From positions 4,836,001 to 4,900,000 of the forward strand of contig NC_010334.1 in the NCBI RefSeq assembly GCF_000019185.1: 64,000 bases of DNA. The letters are read 5' to 3'. The position numbers and the translations under genes are program-made. This stretch comes from Shewanella halifaxensis HAW-EB4 (lineage in GTDB: Bacteria; Pseudomonadota; Gammaproteobacteria; Enterobacterales; Shewanellaceae). A model generated the notes under the pieces. The model ran no database searches. It saw nothing but the letters and a program-made list of their open reading frames with translations, and had not been told where the DNA came from. This document shows positions 42,087 through 51,337 of this stretch, one piece after another. Each line of letters opens with the position of its first letter. Within the stretch, counting starts at the first letter, position 1.

Positions 42087-44144
42087 ATGAAGCAAACACA
42101 CAAGCTGTCAGTGCTTGCTGCCGCGCTGATCGGCAGCAGCTTCTCCGCCATGGCGGCAGATAGAACTCACGACATCACCATAGATGACTTTTTTGATATC
42201 GGTAGCATGGGCTCGGTAACACTGAGTCCTAATGGCAAACAAGCAGTTTGGCTTGAGTCTCGCTGGGACAAAGAGCTAGATAAGAGCCAGCGCGACCTGT
42301 GGCTAGTCGAAATAAAGTCTCGCCAGTCAAAACGCATGACCTTCACCAACGAGAGTGAGTCTAGCCCACAATGGAGCCCCGATGGTGAGTACGTCTATTA
42401 CCTTGGTAAAATAAAGCAAGAAGGTGCCAAGGCGCCTTTCAACGGCAAGACTCAGGTCTTTCGCCTATCTGTCAGTAATGGTGACAGCCAACCTATAACT
42501 AAGGAAGCCGAAGGAGTGGCAGGGTTTGAGCTCAGCCATGATGGTAAGAGCCTGTACTTTTTAGCCACAAAAACCACAACCGATAAAGATCAATGGGCGT
42601 CGATGCGAGCCAGCCACAGCGCGCCCCAATATGGCCACGGCGAACAAAAAACCAACCCTCTGTATCAGCTCGATCTCGAGCATTTTAAGCAGAAACTACT
42701 CCTCGATGATGACAAAGTGGTTTGGGAATTTAAGGTCAGCCAAGATGGCAGTAAGGTTGCCCGTATCACTACCACAGATAATGAACTGGTGTTCCTAGAA
42801 GGTTGGTCTGATGTTGAAATTTTCGATACTAACACTCAGAAAAATAGTGTACTGGCCGATAGCCAGTGGCGTGACAATGCGCCCTCACCTTACGGCTGGC
42901 TACTAGGTTTAGCTTGGCAAGACAACAGCGAGCTAGCCTTTAGAATCGACTATGATGGTCACCCTGGCCAGCTGTTTATCGCCGATGCAAAAGCAACTGA
43001 TAAGCCGTCATTAGAAGTGACTCGCCCCGGCGATGTGACACTGACATCAAGTGATCTCACTTGGCGCCCTAACAGTGATGAGATCTGTTATCGCGGCGCC
43101 GATCATGGCCGCGTCAAACTGTTCTGCACTGAAATCGATGATGGCGAACAGGGCGATACCCGCCCCGTGGTTCCGGGTGACATGGTTATCGGCAGCTACA
43201 GCTTTAACCAAAACGGCAAATCCGTCGCCTTTAGCCACAACGGCTTAGATCACTTCTCCGACATGTTTATCGCCGATGCCAACAGCAGCCTCGCCAAGGC
43301 TAAACGCCTGACCAATATCAACCCACAAGTTGATAGCTGGAAGCTGCCACAGGTCTCTATCGTTAAATGGACGGCACCCGATGGCGCAGTGGTCGAGGGA
43401 ATATTGGATCTTCCTGCAGGCTATAAGAAGGAAGATGGACCACTACCATTAATCGTGCAAATTCATGGCGGACCAACTGCCGCAACGCCTTATGCACTGC
43501 AACACCGATCCTACGGCCGCTCAACCTTCACCGCTAACGGCTGGGCGCTACTATCACCAAACTATCGTGGATCTACGGGCTATGGCGATAAGTTTCTCAC
43601 CGATCTGGTTGGCCGTGAGCATGATATTGAAGTCAAAGATATCATGGCCGGTGTCGATCAGCTGATAGCGGACGGCATCATCGATGGCGACAAGATGGCA
43701 GTCATGGGCTGGAGTAACGGTGGCTACCTTACTAACGCCCTTATTAGTACCAATAACCGCTTCAAAGCGGCAAGTTCTGGCGCTGGCGTGTTCGATCAAC
43801 GTCTACAGTGGATCCTCGAAGATACCCCGGGTCATGTGGTCAACTTTATGGAAGGGTTGCCTTGGGAAAAGCCCGAAGCCTATAACCATGGTTCGTCACT
43901 GACTTATGCCGATCAGATCAAAACCCCGACGTTAATCCATATTGGCGAAGGCGATCAGCGTGTACCTCTGGGTCATGCACAAGGTCTATATCGCGCGCTG
44001 CACCACTACCTCAACGTCCCTGTCGAATTGGTAGTCTATCCGAGTGAAGGTCACGGCCTGAGTAAGTATCAACATCGCAAGGCAAAGATGGAGTGGGATC
44101 AGAAATGGTTCAACCACTATGTGTTAGGGCAGCCTGTCGAATAA
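42087..44144 (+). CDS. S9 family prolyl oligopeptidase-type serine peptidase
   Basis: A 685-residue protein with a signal peptide ending at AMAADR, so periplasmic or secreted. Residues about 35-420 form a beta-propeller (LSPNGKQAVWLESRW, WSPDGEYVYYLG repeats). The C-terminal alpha/beta hydrolase has Ser543 in GWSNGGY, Asp623 in EGDQRVP and His656 in SEGHGL, as in dipeptidyl-peptidase/acylaminoacyl peptidases. It should cut short peptides. A clear terminator follows. Confidence 0.92.
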   Translation: MKQTHKLSVLAAALIGSSFSAMAADRTHDITIDDFFDIGSMGSVTLSPNGKQAVWLESRWDKELDKSQRDLWLVEIKSRQSKRMTFTNESESSPQWSPDGEYVYYLGKIKQEGAKAPFNGKTQVFRLSVSNGDSQPITKEAEGVAGFELSHDGKSLYFLATKTTTDKDQWASMRASHSAPQYGHGEQKTNPLYQLDLEHFKQKLLLDDDKVVWEFKVSQDGSKVARITTTDNELVFLEGWSDVEIFDTNTQKNSVLADSQWRDNAPSPYGWLLGLAWQDNSELAFRIDYDGHPGQLFIADAKATDKPSLEVTRPGDVTLTSSDLTWRPNSDEICYRGADHGRVKLFCTEIDDGEQGDTRPVVPGDMVIGSYSFNQNGKSVAFSHNGLDHFSDMFIADANSSLAKAKRLTNINPQVDSWKLPQVSIVKWTAPDGAVVEGILDLPAGYKKEDGPLPLIVQIHGGPTAATPYALQHRSYGRSTFTANGWALLSPNYRGSTGYGDKFLTDLVGREHDIEVKDIMAGVDQLIADGIIDGDKMAVMGWSNGGYLTNALISTNNRFKAASSGAGVFDQRLQWILEDTPGHVVNFMEGLPWEKPEAYNHGSSLTYADQIKTPTLIHIGEGDQRVPLGHAQGLYRALHHYLNVPVELVVYPSEGHGLSKYQHRKAKMEWDQKWFNHYVLGQPVE

Positions 44145-44177
44145 ATCATCTGTTTAGAGTCGATTAACTATCCCTAT

Positions 44178-44199
44178 AAAAGCGCCTATCGGCGCTTTT
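44178..44199 (+). terminator. Rho-independent terminator of the S9 peptidase gene
   Basis: AAAAGCGCC-TATC-GGCGCTTTT followed by ATTTTA. Confidence 0.88.
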
Positions 44200-44304
44200 A
44201 TTTTACCTTTAAATAGATAACCCCCGTTACAATTCTGGCATTCACTTTCTGTTCAGTAAGCGTATGCTAAGGTTTAGCTCAGTTTGCTAGATAAGGATAA
44301 TTCA

Positions 44305-44871
44305 ATGACAAGCTTCATCAAACGAATCACCGCCAGCTTATGTCTGCTTGCGAGTGTAATGATAGCCCCACAGGCTTTCGCAGAAGATAGCTATGCTCAA
44401 GCGAAGAGCACCTTTCAACAAGCTAGCGAAACTCAAAAATTCTTCAATAACGCCTACGGCTATGCGCTTTTCCCAACCGTGGGAAAAGGCGGTATTGGCA
44501 TTGGCGCAGCTTATGGTAAAGGCAAAGTTTACCGTGGTGGTCGCTATACCGGTGACACCAGCTTAACTCAGATCTCTTTTGGTTTTCAGCTTGGTGGTCA
44601 GGCCTATAGCGAAGTTATCTTCTTCAAAGATGAGGCCGCTTATAGAGACTTTACCAGTGGTAGCTTCGAGTTCGGCGCTCAAGCCTCTGCTGTCGCCATC
44701 AACATTGGCGCCAATGCTCAAGCAGGTACTACAGGTAACTCAGCAGCTGCGGGGAAAGGCGCAGCTAAAGCCGCTTATATCAATGGGATGGCAGTCTTTA
44801 CCGTAGCCAAAGGCGGATTAATGTTTGAAGCAGCCCTCGCTGGCCAGTCGTTTACTTTTGAAGAGAAGTAG
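44305..44871 (+). CDS. SYLF-domain (YSC84-type) lipid-binding protein
   Basis: A 188-residue protein from ATG 44305 behind AAGGA; a TTG at 44284 is less likely. A signal peptide ends at AFAEDS. The mature part matches the SYLF/Ysc84 domain: NAYGYALFPTVGKGGIGIGAAYGKG, LGGQAYSEVIFFKD and FEFGAQASAVAI. This domain binds phosphoinositide lipids in eukaryotes; bacterial versions are secreted to the periplasm with unknown function. Monocistronic. Confidence 0.82.
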   Translation: MTSFIKRITASLCLLASVMIAPQAFAEDSYAQAKSTFQQASETQKFFNNAYGYALFPTVGKGGIGIGAAYGKGKVYRGGRYTGDTSLTQISFGFQLGGQAYSEVIFFKDEAAYRDFTSGSFEFGAQASAVAINIGANAQAGTTGNSAAAGKGAAKAAYINGMAVFTVAKGGLMFEAALAGQSFTFEEK

Positions 44872-44979
44872 GGAAAAGAAGGTTCTAGGAAAAGCAAAGA
44901 GTTAAAGCAAAGACGAGGTCGGGCTTCGCCCTACGAGGACATGACTTCGTCACTGCGAGTGAAGCTAAAGCGAAACAGC

Positions 44980-45013
44980 TCTAGGTTCTAGCAATTAAAA
45001 ACTAGAACCTAGA
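44980..45013. repeat. Perfect 12-bp inverted repeat in a repeat-rich gap
   Basis: TCTAGGTTCTAG and its exact inverse CTAGAACCTAGA with a 10-bp A-rich loop, between the convergent SYLF and 45033 genes. The preceding 100 bp contain GGGCTTCGCCC and the GAAACAGCTC motif shared with the repeat at 17527-17620, so it looks like another copy of a dispersed palindromic family. It may also serve as a terminator. Confidence 0.5.
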
Positions 45014-45032
45014 CACATCAAAGCTGAGTACT

Positions 45033-45617
45033 CTATTTATGACCCCAAGGTACTGGTGGTAAATCAACTGGCTTAGTCAGGTCAAAGTCGACTCTGAAAT
45101 CACGGTTTTCACGGGTTAAACGGTAGGTAAACTCTTGCGGCTTGACGTACATGTGCCACACGTTGGTTACCGACACATCTAAACCATTTTCTCTAAAGTT
45201 ATTGATTGAGTAGGCATCGACAGGAAAAGATTGCTCGGTCGCGCTGCCCATATCGGCGGTCATGCCACCATACATGGTGACCTTATCTTCGCTGCCATCT
45301 TTATGGCGATGATCGTGGGCGAGGTGTAATCCATAGGGCGTCTTGGTGATAACCCAAGTACGAGAGTGGTCATCACCCACATGAAATGGCACCTTAAGCA
45401 CCGTATCGCTGCATTCACGTACATGCATAATGAGCTTCTTACCGCTAAAAGCTGAATCCGCGCTATTGCCTGCGGTGACAGTTCCTTCAAACGCCTTACC
45501 ACAGTGAGCCGCTAGGTTATCAAAAAAAGCCGTCTGCTCAGAGGTAACTGCCATGGCTGGTAGTGCAAAGCTGGTAGCCGCTAGCAGAGCGATTTGTGAG
45601 TATTTTATTGTTTTCAT
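45033..45617 (-). CDS. Periplasmic protein of unknown function
   Basis: A 194-residue protein from ATG 45617, 6 bp behind GGAG. The signal peptide ends near AMAVTS. The mature protein has two cysteines (HCGKAF and RECSD), a histidine-rich loop (LHLAHDHRHKDGSED) and a conserved-looking end (FRVDFDLTKPVDLPPVPWG). The His/Asp cluster could bind a metal. I do not recognise the family. No operon partner. Confidence 0.6.
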   Translation of the reverse strand: MKTIKYSQIALLAATSFALPAMAVTSEQTAFFDNLAAHCGKAFEGTVTAGNSADSAFSGKKLIMHVRECSDTVLKVPFHVGDDHSRTWVITKTPYGLHLAHDHRHKDGSEDKVTMYGGMTADMGSATEQSFPVDAYSINNFRENGLDVSVTNVWHMYVKPQEFTYRLTRENRDFRVDFDLTKPVDLPPVPWGHK

Positions 45618-45706
45618 TATTATCTCCAATAAGTGGTATTTGGCAGACTACCATAAAGAGATAAATTTTAACTGAAGCCATAAATTTTGATATTGGGAAG
45701 GAAAAG

Positions 45707-45736
45707 CCCCCTCAGCGAAATAAAGTGCTGAGGGGG
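45707..45736 (-). terminator. Rho-independent terminator of the TtrA-like gene
   Basis: Minus-strand stem CCCCCTCAGC with its inverse, 10-base loop, followed by CTTTTCC. It lies beyond the duplicated tail of the TtrA-like gene. Confidence 0.75.
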
Positions 45737-45825
45737 AAAGTTGCAGGCTGAAGCGAATTGAGCCTGTCTACATAACCGGTTTATAATGCCCAAAAGCGAT
45801 AAACTCAGGGGCGCAACTCTTTGGA

Positions 45826-45873
45826 CTAACTAAGCTTTTCAACTCTAATAGGGAGCCCCTGACGACAGTTTGC
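45826..45873 (-). pseudogene. Duplicated 3' tail of a ttrA-like gene
   Basis: Directly after the TtrA-like stop and in the same frame, 15 codons read ANCRQGLPIRVEKLS and then a stop. The intact gene ends ANCRHGIPIRVEKV. The 36-nt core of the two tails differs at six positions. This is a small remnant of a second, diverged copy or a local duplication. It is too short to be a gene. Confidence 0.7.
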
Positions 45874-48800
45874 TTACACCTTCTCTACTCGAATAGGGAT
45901 CCCGTGACGGCAGTTCGCGCCCGTCCAGTAATCATTAAGCATGCTGGCAGTTTGCTTGCGAGTTGGGTCTGACGGGATCATCTGGTTAATCGCCACCCCA
46001 CCCGCGCGTTCTTTAAGTCCAGGTAGTTTCTCACCGTTAATGATCCTGTCATCGCCGCCAAACCCCTGAGCATGACCGAAGCCGTGAGAGACACACACAG
46101 CGCCCGGTGCAACGCCAAAGTCGGTTTGCAAAAAGCCTGTCGCTGGCTTGCCATTGGCGGTCACTAATCTCACCTCATCACCCTCTTTAAGACCCTGCTG
46201 TTTTGCAGTCTCTTCATGCATATAGACGAAGTTAGTCGGGCTGATCTCGGCGATGCGCTTATAAGCCACCGCATAATTTGAGCGCACCGTTGCCTTGTAA
46301 CTTGAGAACAGCAATGGGTATTCAGATGCAGGCCAGTGGCTTTCCCAGCTATCACCATTCCAGAATCTATGTTCATGGTGAGTAATAGTGCCCGGATAAT
46401 GCTCGCCCGAGTAGGCGTGACGCAGCTGCGCTACCGCCTCATGATAAAGCTGCAGGCACTTAGGCTCGGCGCCTTTTACAAATTCACCGTCATAGCGCTC
46501 ATCGGCGACATAGTAACCACCACGCGACAATAAGGCCTCGACCTCAGTCGCCTCGTTGGCTGTTAATTTAGGTGTCAGTGGTTTCATCGCATATTCAAGC
46601 CCCGCCCACTGCCTATCCTCAGCCGTGACTGTCGGCAGGTTTTCACACTGAGACGCCACGTTTGCTAGATATTTTGCATGCCAGTCTTCGAAGCAAAGTA
46701 GATCGGCCTTGCTACCATCTTCATGGGCTATTGCGCCTTTACCAAACCCTGGAAGCTGCATATCGAGTGCGATATCAACAAGTAACTGCTCCATACATAC
46801 ATGCTGTCCCGCTGCATTTTTCACGGTTCTTGGAGTCACGAGCGGCGCAGCGGTCACCACACCTAACATAAACGATCCCCACATACGGTCGGCAGCATAC
46901 TCCTCCAGCATAGAGCGGTCTGGAATAAAGTAATCCGCGTAACGGTTAGTCTCATTCATATGGCAATCGATACCAACGATAAGTGGCAGACGCTTAGGAT
47001 CAGAGATACTCGCGACCACCTCTTGGCTAATCGATGCCGCGCTATAGAGGAAGTTGTTACGCCAGTTAAATAACACCTTCGCTTGGTAAGGGTCGTTATT
47101 GGCGTGACTGGTCCATTGCTCGGCCGCATTCATAGCTGGCAATACTTCATGCCAAGGCGTGCTAGCAGGATAGGGATTTTGTCCCTTCGCGACTTTTTGT
47201 TTGTACTCCGTCGACGACTCATAGGCACCATCTCGACAGGCATTCACAATACCATCAAGGCTGACACCATTATCGATATTGGCAAGATCGTAACGCCCTT
47301 CCATACCACTAATCGGACCATTGCCGTAAATCGCACCGCCTTTGGCATCATGGCTACCTACTAGCGTATTTAGGGTTGCCCAGATCCAGCCCATCACGAA
47401 TCCATCCGATGAGTTGGTACCGCCATTACCCGCCACACAAGCTTTGCGGCCATACTTGCCTAAATCTTTAGCCACTTGGCGCATCGCTTCGATACTAATG
47501 CCCGACTTAGCGGCGTACTCTTGCATGCTGGTGCGTTGGGCTTCATCTCGTAACAGATAAAGCGATGACGCTAACTCAACCTTGCGACCCGTCCTGTCTT
47601 TTAGGGTTTGACTAACAAACAGCTCAGCCTTATCACCACCTTCAGCCGAGACAAACTTATCGCCACCCGCTTTAACAATAAGAGCTTCATCGCCACCGAG
47701 GCCAAAGTCTTTCGCCTTAGCAAAACGGCGATAGTCTGGATGCTTAGGATCCACAACCACCAAATGGCCAGCATTGGTGAAATTAAGCTCGCCCGCGGCC
47801 TTTGCCGCCTTCTCGCTGGCGCCTTCAAGATGAACCTTGTTAAACCAGCCCTCCTCTAACATGGTGCGAATAACCCCAAAGGAGAACGCCGCATCTTGGC
47901 CCGGTTTTACCGCTAACCAAGTGGCATTGGTATCGGCGGCCACAGTGGTTCTCAGCAGCGGATCGACGCACACATACTTAAACTCCCTATCGACACGACT
48001 GTCGGCAAGACCGCGACCGACGCGGTTAAGACTGACTCCAGAAGAGCCAGGGCTGGTGCCCATAAATAGGCCGTACTCGACGTTTTCCCAGTCGACATCA
48101 TTGAGCCACTCCTCAAATCCAGCCGCCATACCTAGGCTATATCCAGTCGCCTGAGCCGCGCCGCAATAGGCATGCTTAGTGCCTAAGTTACTGGTGCCCC
48201 AAGACTGCTGCATAAAGCGCGCATAGAAACTGCCACGTAGCGTATCTTCGGCGCAGTAGGTGGCAAATAGATGGTTAGCCGCACTGCCAAACTCAGGGAA
48301 GCCTGGTTTAATTGGCTTATCAAGCTGACGCAGGCTACGCAGCCCCTCAACATGACCCTCACCAAACAGATCGCCCCCCTCTAGAATTTCTTTTAGCGCT
48401 TGCTCATAGCTAATGCTGACCCAGCGACCTTCACCACGCTCACCGTCACGCTTAAGCACTTGAGTGACACGGCGCTCATCATCGACAGAGTCGGCGCAGC
48501 TGGCCCCTTTGGCACAGGTGGTTGCACGGTTCTTTAGACCATTCTCTCCAGCTAGCGCGATATAACTCTGCTTCACACTGGTCTCGATTGGCAGTGGTGA
48601 ACCAGAGTTATTCTCACAATATGGGTTACCGCCCACTTTTAAAATCTTGTCATTTTTCTCATCCACCCGTACCCGTAAGCCACAGATGTTGTAGCAACTA
48701 AAGCAGCGTGAATATGCGGTGCGCACGCCCGGTGTCAGCTGCCAATCGCCCTTAGCATCTTGCTGGCACTCTGCTGGGATGGGGTGGCCAAAACAGCTCA

Positions 48801-48909
48801 CATCTTGGCTACGCACTGGATGTATTGGTTGAGTTTTTTCACTACAACCCACAGTTGCCGCCGCGACAGAGACAACGCCCGCTTGGGTTAAAAATTTACG
48901 TCTATCCAT
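45874..48909 (-). CDS. TtrA-like molybdopterin oxidoreductase catalytic subunit
   Basis: A 1011-residue Mo-bisMGD enzyme. The N-terminus is a Tat signal (DRRKFLTQAGV) ending in ATVGC, which also looks like a lipobox. The FeS cluster motif is Cys69, Cys72, Cys76 and Cys132 (SRCFSCYNIC and TTCAKG), followed by the TtrA-like NPYxxN, PLPIETSV and ALAGENGL segments. A cysteine in KHAYCGAAQATG is the likely Mo ligand. The size and motifs match tetrathionate reductase TtrA and related arsenate/selenate-type enzymes rather than DmsA. It follows its FeS partner by 9 bp. A membrane TtrC subunit is not encoded next to it. Substrate unproven. Confidence 0.82.
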   Translation of the reverse strand: MDRRKFLTQAGVVSVAAATVGCSEKTQPIHPVRSQDVSCFGHPIPAECQQDAKGDWQLTPGVRTAYSRCFSCYNICGLRVRVDEKNDKILKVGGNPYCENNSGSPLPIETSVKQSYIALAGENGLKNRATTCAKGASCADSVDDERRVTQVLKRDGERGEGRWVSISYEQALKEILEGGDLFGEGHVEGLRSLRQLDKPIKPGFPEFGSAANHLFATYCAEDTLRGSFYARFMQQSWGTSNLGTKHAYCGAAQATGYSLGMAAGFEEWLNDVDWENVEYGLFMGTSPGSSGVSLNRVGRGLADSRVDREFKYVCVDPLLRTTVAADTNATWLAVKPGQDAAFSFGVIRTMLEEGWFNKVHLEGASEKAAKAAGELNFTNAGHLVVVDPKHPDYRRFAKAKDFGLGGDEALIVKAGGDKFVSAEGGDKAELFVSQTLKDRTGRKVELASSLYLLRDEAQRTSMQEYAAKSGISIEAMRQVAKDLGKYGRKACVAGNGGTNSSDGFVMGWIWATLNTLVGSHDAKGGAIYGNGPISGMEGRYDLANIDNGVSLDGIVNACRDGAYESSTEYKQKVAKGQNPYPASTPWHEVLPAMNAAEQWTSHANNDPYQAKVLFNWRNNFLYSAASISQEVVASISDPKRLPLIVGIDCHMNETNRYADYFIPDRSMLEEYAADRMWGSFMLGVVTAAPLVTPRTVKNAAGQHVCMEQLLVDIALDMQLPGFGKGAIAHEDGSKADLLCFEDWHAKYLANVASQCENLPTVTAEDRQWAGLEYAMKPLTPKLTANEATEVEALLSRGGYYVADERYDGEFVKGAEPKCLQLYHEAVAQLRHAYSGEHYPGTITHHEHRFWNGDSWESHWPASEYPLLFSSYKATVRSNYAVAYKRIAEISPTNFVYMHEETAKQQGLKEGDEVRLVTANGKPATGFLQTDFGVAPGAVCVSHGFGHAQGFGGDDRIINGEKLPGLKERAGGVAINQMIPSDPTRKQTASMLNDYWTGANCRHGIPIRVEKV

Positions 48910-48918
48910 TATCAGCTC

Positions 48919-49614
48919 CTAGCGTTGCCATTCGAGGAAGTTAAGTGACAAAATTTGTTTATCTTTAGGTTGTTCCGGTAAGCCGATATAGAAGATATTT
49001 GGCTTAGTACCGGCATCGGCTAACATGGCGTATACCTTGTTGTCGCGAACCAATTGAGAAACCTTGCTATTAGGATCATTAAGATCACCAAAGTTACGCG
49101 CTTCCCCAATACAAGTTTCCACACAAGCTGGTAGCAAGCCTACCGATACACGATGAATACAGAAGTTACATTTCTCAGGTGGAGAGTTAAGAGTTTCATC
49201 TTTACGGCGTGCACCATAAGGGCAGGCATCGACACACAACTGGCAGTGAATGCATTCATCATGATTGATCACGACGATGCCATCTTCTTTACGCTTATAG
49301 GTCGCTTCGACTGGGCAAACATAGACGCAAGCGGGGTTATCACATTGATTACATTGATTAGGAACTGCGAGTGTGGCCAACCCCAATTCAGTTTCAATCG
49401 CAGCCTGATTAACCCGAGTTCGACAGCGGCCCGCATCGGTCTGATTTTCCATCGCACAAGACACAGTGCAAGATAGACAGCCTGTGCAACGGCGAACATC
49501 AAACACCATGGCCAATCGTTTATCAGGTGTCTTAGCTTGAAGTTGAGCACTAGGGATGAGGGTTAACATTGCACCACCAGCAGCCATTTTTAATATGGAG
49601 CGTCTATCCAACAT
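48919..49614 (-). CDS. TtrB-like ferredoxin subunit (four [4Fe-4S])
   Basis: A 231-residue protein with a Tat signal (DRRSILK, hydrophobic core, AQLQAKT). Four cysteine groups are visible: CTGCLSCTVSC, CNQCDNPACVYVC, CIHCQLCVDAC and CNFC with a later CVETC. This is the TtrB/PsrB/NrfC pattern, transferring electrons to the catalytic subunit. It is the first gene of the minus-strand operon, divergent from the LysR gene at 50169. Confidence 0.85.
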   Translation of the reverse strand: MLDRRSILKMAAGGAMLTLIPSAQLQAKTPDKRLAMVFDVRRCTGCLSCTVSCAMENQTDAGRCRTRVNQAAIETELGLATLAVPNQCNQCDNPACVYVCPVEATYKRKEDGIVVINHDECIHCQLCVDACPYGARRKDETLNSPPEKCNFCIHRVSVGLLPACVETCIGEARNFGDLNDPNSKVSQLVRDNKVYAMLADAGTKPNIFYIGLPEQPKDKQILSLNFLEWQR

Positions 49615-50168
49615 AATTATTCCTTATTATGAACACAGTAAATATTACTGATATCACTTATAAAAACTTTATATTTAAAATACACTCAAAAATATAAAGT
49701 TATAAACAAAGGCGCAATTTAAAAAACGAATATCAACTAAAGATCACAATAGAAAAATATTTAAATTTTTTATGAAATAAAATCGATAGATACATTTACA
49801 AACAAATACTGCACACAAAATAAACGTATCAATATGTATCTCAAGTATTCACACTTAACATGGCACGAAATAACCCAGCACCAACCTAAAAAGCAAAGCC
49901 TTTAAAATCAAAGAGATTGAAAGCGCGCGATGAGTCGACATCCTACGCAACATAGAGTGAAAATTACAATAAAAACTCATTGATACTCGTATTAAAAATA
50001 TATCCACCGCAAATATCACAAACTGCGATTTGCAAAATCTAATATGTAAAACACGAGAGCCATATCAAACTAATAAAAATAAGCTTATTAAAAATGTGAC
50101 ACGCAACACTGAACATTACAACGCATATATAGATGATATTAACTAATGAATCCAGCCTATGATTAACT
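49615..50168. other. Long AT-rich divergent control region
   Basis: A 554-bp gap between the divergent ttrB-like and LysR genes. It is AT-rich with no open frame of note. The inverted repeat at 50009-50033 is listed separately. Partial CRP-like half-sites (TGTGACACG near 50096) occur but none is complete. Its size suggests complex regulation. Confidence 0.55.
50009..50033. promoter_or_regulatory. Candidate LysR-type operator
   Basis: GCAAAT-N13-ATTTGC, a 25-bp interrupted palindrome in the region between the LysR gene and its divergent target operon. Location and size suit a LysR recognition site. No other copy was identified. Confidence 0.35.
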
Positions 50169-51134
50169 ATGAATAAAATAGACCAATTAAATTACAATCA
50201 ATTAAAAGTATTTATTGCCATATATGAGCACGGTCAAAGTCATCAGGCTGCAAATGAATTGGGTATGACAGCTTCAGGTGTCAGTAGAACACTAAAGATA
50301 TTAAGAGACATATTTAAAGACTCACTCTTTATAAGACGCTGTTCCGGTTTTGTTGCCACAGAGAAAACTCACCAACTTATTCCCATGGCTAAGAGTTTGG
50401 TGGAGCAGTATCAGAAAATAGAGATGCAACACTCGGTGTTCACGCCAGCCGAATCGGGTGGGCAATTTGTTATCCATGCCTACGATGAATTTGTCTATGC
50501 GGTGCAAAAAGTGGTGCGTAACGATATCTTAACGGAAGCGCCCAATCTAAGATTCGATGTCAGAGTACTTACCCATGACTGCAGCACTGAGCTGGCCAAT
50601 GGCGATATGGACTTTATTGTCGTCTATGAGGGATTTAACGGTAAGAATCTCAACTACGAAATGTTTAGTGAAACCGACAGCCTCTATATTTTAGCTCGAC
50701 GTAATCACCCAATCCTAAGCCAAGAACTCACACTCGAAAACCTTTCCCGCTATTCCTGTTTAGAGATCGATAACTATGACGACCTTAGTTGTCCGTTACT
50801 GGTTAATCTCTGTCGCGAGCAAGATCTATGCATGGAAGTGGAAGGCTACACAGATAGTTTAGCGTCGGCCATGCGGTTATTGAGTGAAACCGATGCCATT
50901 ACTCTGAGCTGTAATCAATTCACCCGTCAGTTCGTCAACATGTTACCCGGTATCGATTACGTCAAGTTGCCGGAAGAGCTAGCACAGAAGTGCCGAGTGC
51001 GTCGCCGGGAAAACCGCGAGATTGGCAACTATGTGCTATTTGGCAATACCAACCATTCAGCCGCGTTCAACTGGGTCAAATCAAAGTTAATTTGTGGGCT
51101 AGAAAGAGAATGGCGTCTAGCCAGTGAAGACTAG
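50169..51134 (+). CDS. LysR-family transcriptional regulator (paralogue 1)
   Basis: A 321-residue regulator. Residues 7-65 form the winged helix-turn-helix (LNYNQLKVFIAIYEHGQSHQAANELGMTASGVSRTLKILR). The effector domain (about 95-300) is a type 2 periplasmic-binding fold. A closely similar protein is encoded at 60452 (shared stretches DYDEF/AYDEF, SRYSCLEIDNYDDLSCPLLVNLCR). It lies between the ttrBA-like and dms-like operons and may control either or both. Confidence 0.88.
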   Translation: MNKIDQLNYNQLKVFIAIYEHGQSHQAANELGMTASGVSRTLKILRDIFKDSLFIRRCSGFVATEKTHQLIPMAKSLVEQYQKIEMQHSVFTPAESGGQFVIHAYDEFVYAVQKVVRNDILTEAPNLRFDVRVLTHDCSTELANGDMDFIVVYEGFNGKNLNYEMFSETDSLYILARRNHPILSQELTLENLSRYSCLEIDNYDDLSCPLLVNLCREQDLCMEVEGYTDSLASAMRLLSETDAITLSCNQFTRQFVNMLPGIDYVKLPEELAQKCRVRRRENREIGNYVLFGNTNHSAAFNWVKSKLICGLEREWRLASED

Positions 51135-51158
51135 CTTATTAATCCATAGGGAAAGTCG

Positions 51159-51266
51159 AACTCTGCGCCGATGAGAGGCCAGAGTTTGCAGTTAGAGGAG
51201 TTCTACCTGAGTTAAAACCGTGTGTAACCGAGTGAGCGCTTGCTACGCCTGAAGCAAGGCTCTCAC
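51159..51266. promoter_or_regulatory. Two hairpins between the LysR gene and the molybdoenzyme operon
   Basis: The first hairpin pairs AACTCTG (51159-51165) with CAGAGTT (51180-51186). The second pairs GTGAG-cg-CTTGC (51232-51243) with GCAAG-gct-CTCAC (51254-51266). Neither has a T-run. The first may end the LysR transcript, while the second could be a leader structure of the operon starting at 51338. Confidence 0.4.
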
Positions 51267-51337
51267 TTAGCAATATTAATGTCGTCTTTGCTACAAAAAT
51301 AAATAGTGAATTAACACTATCAAGATGGGGAAAACAT

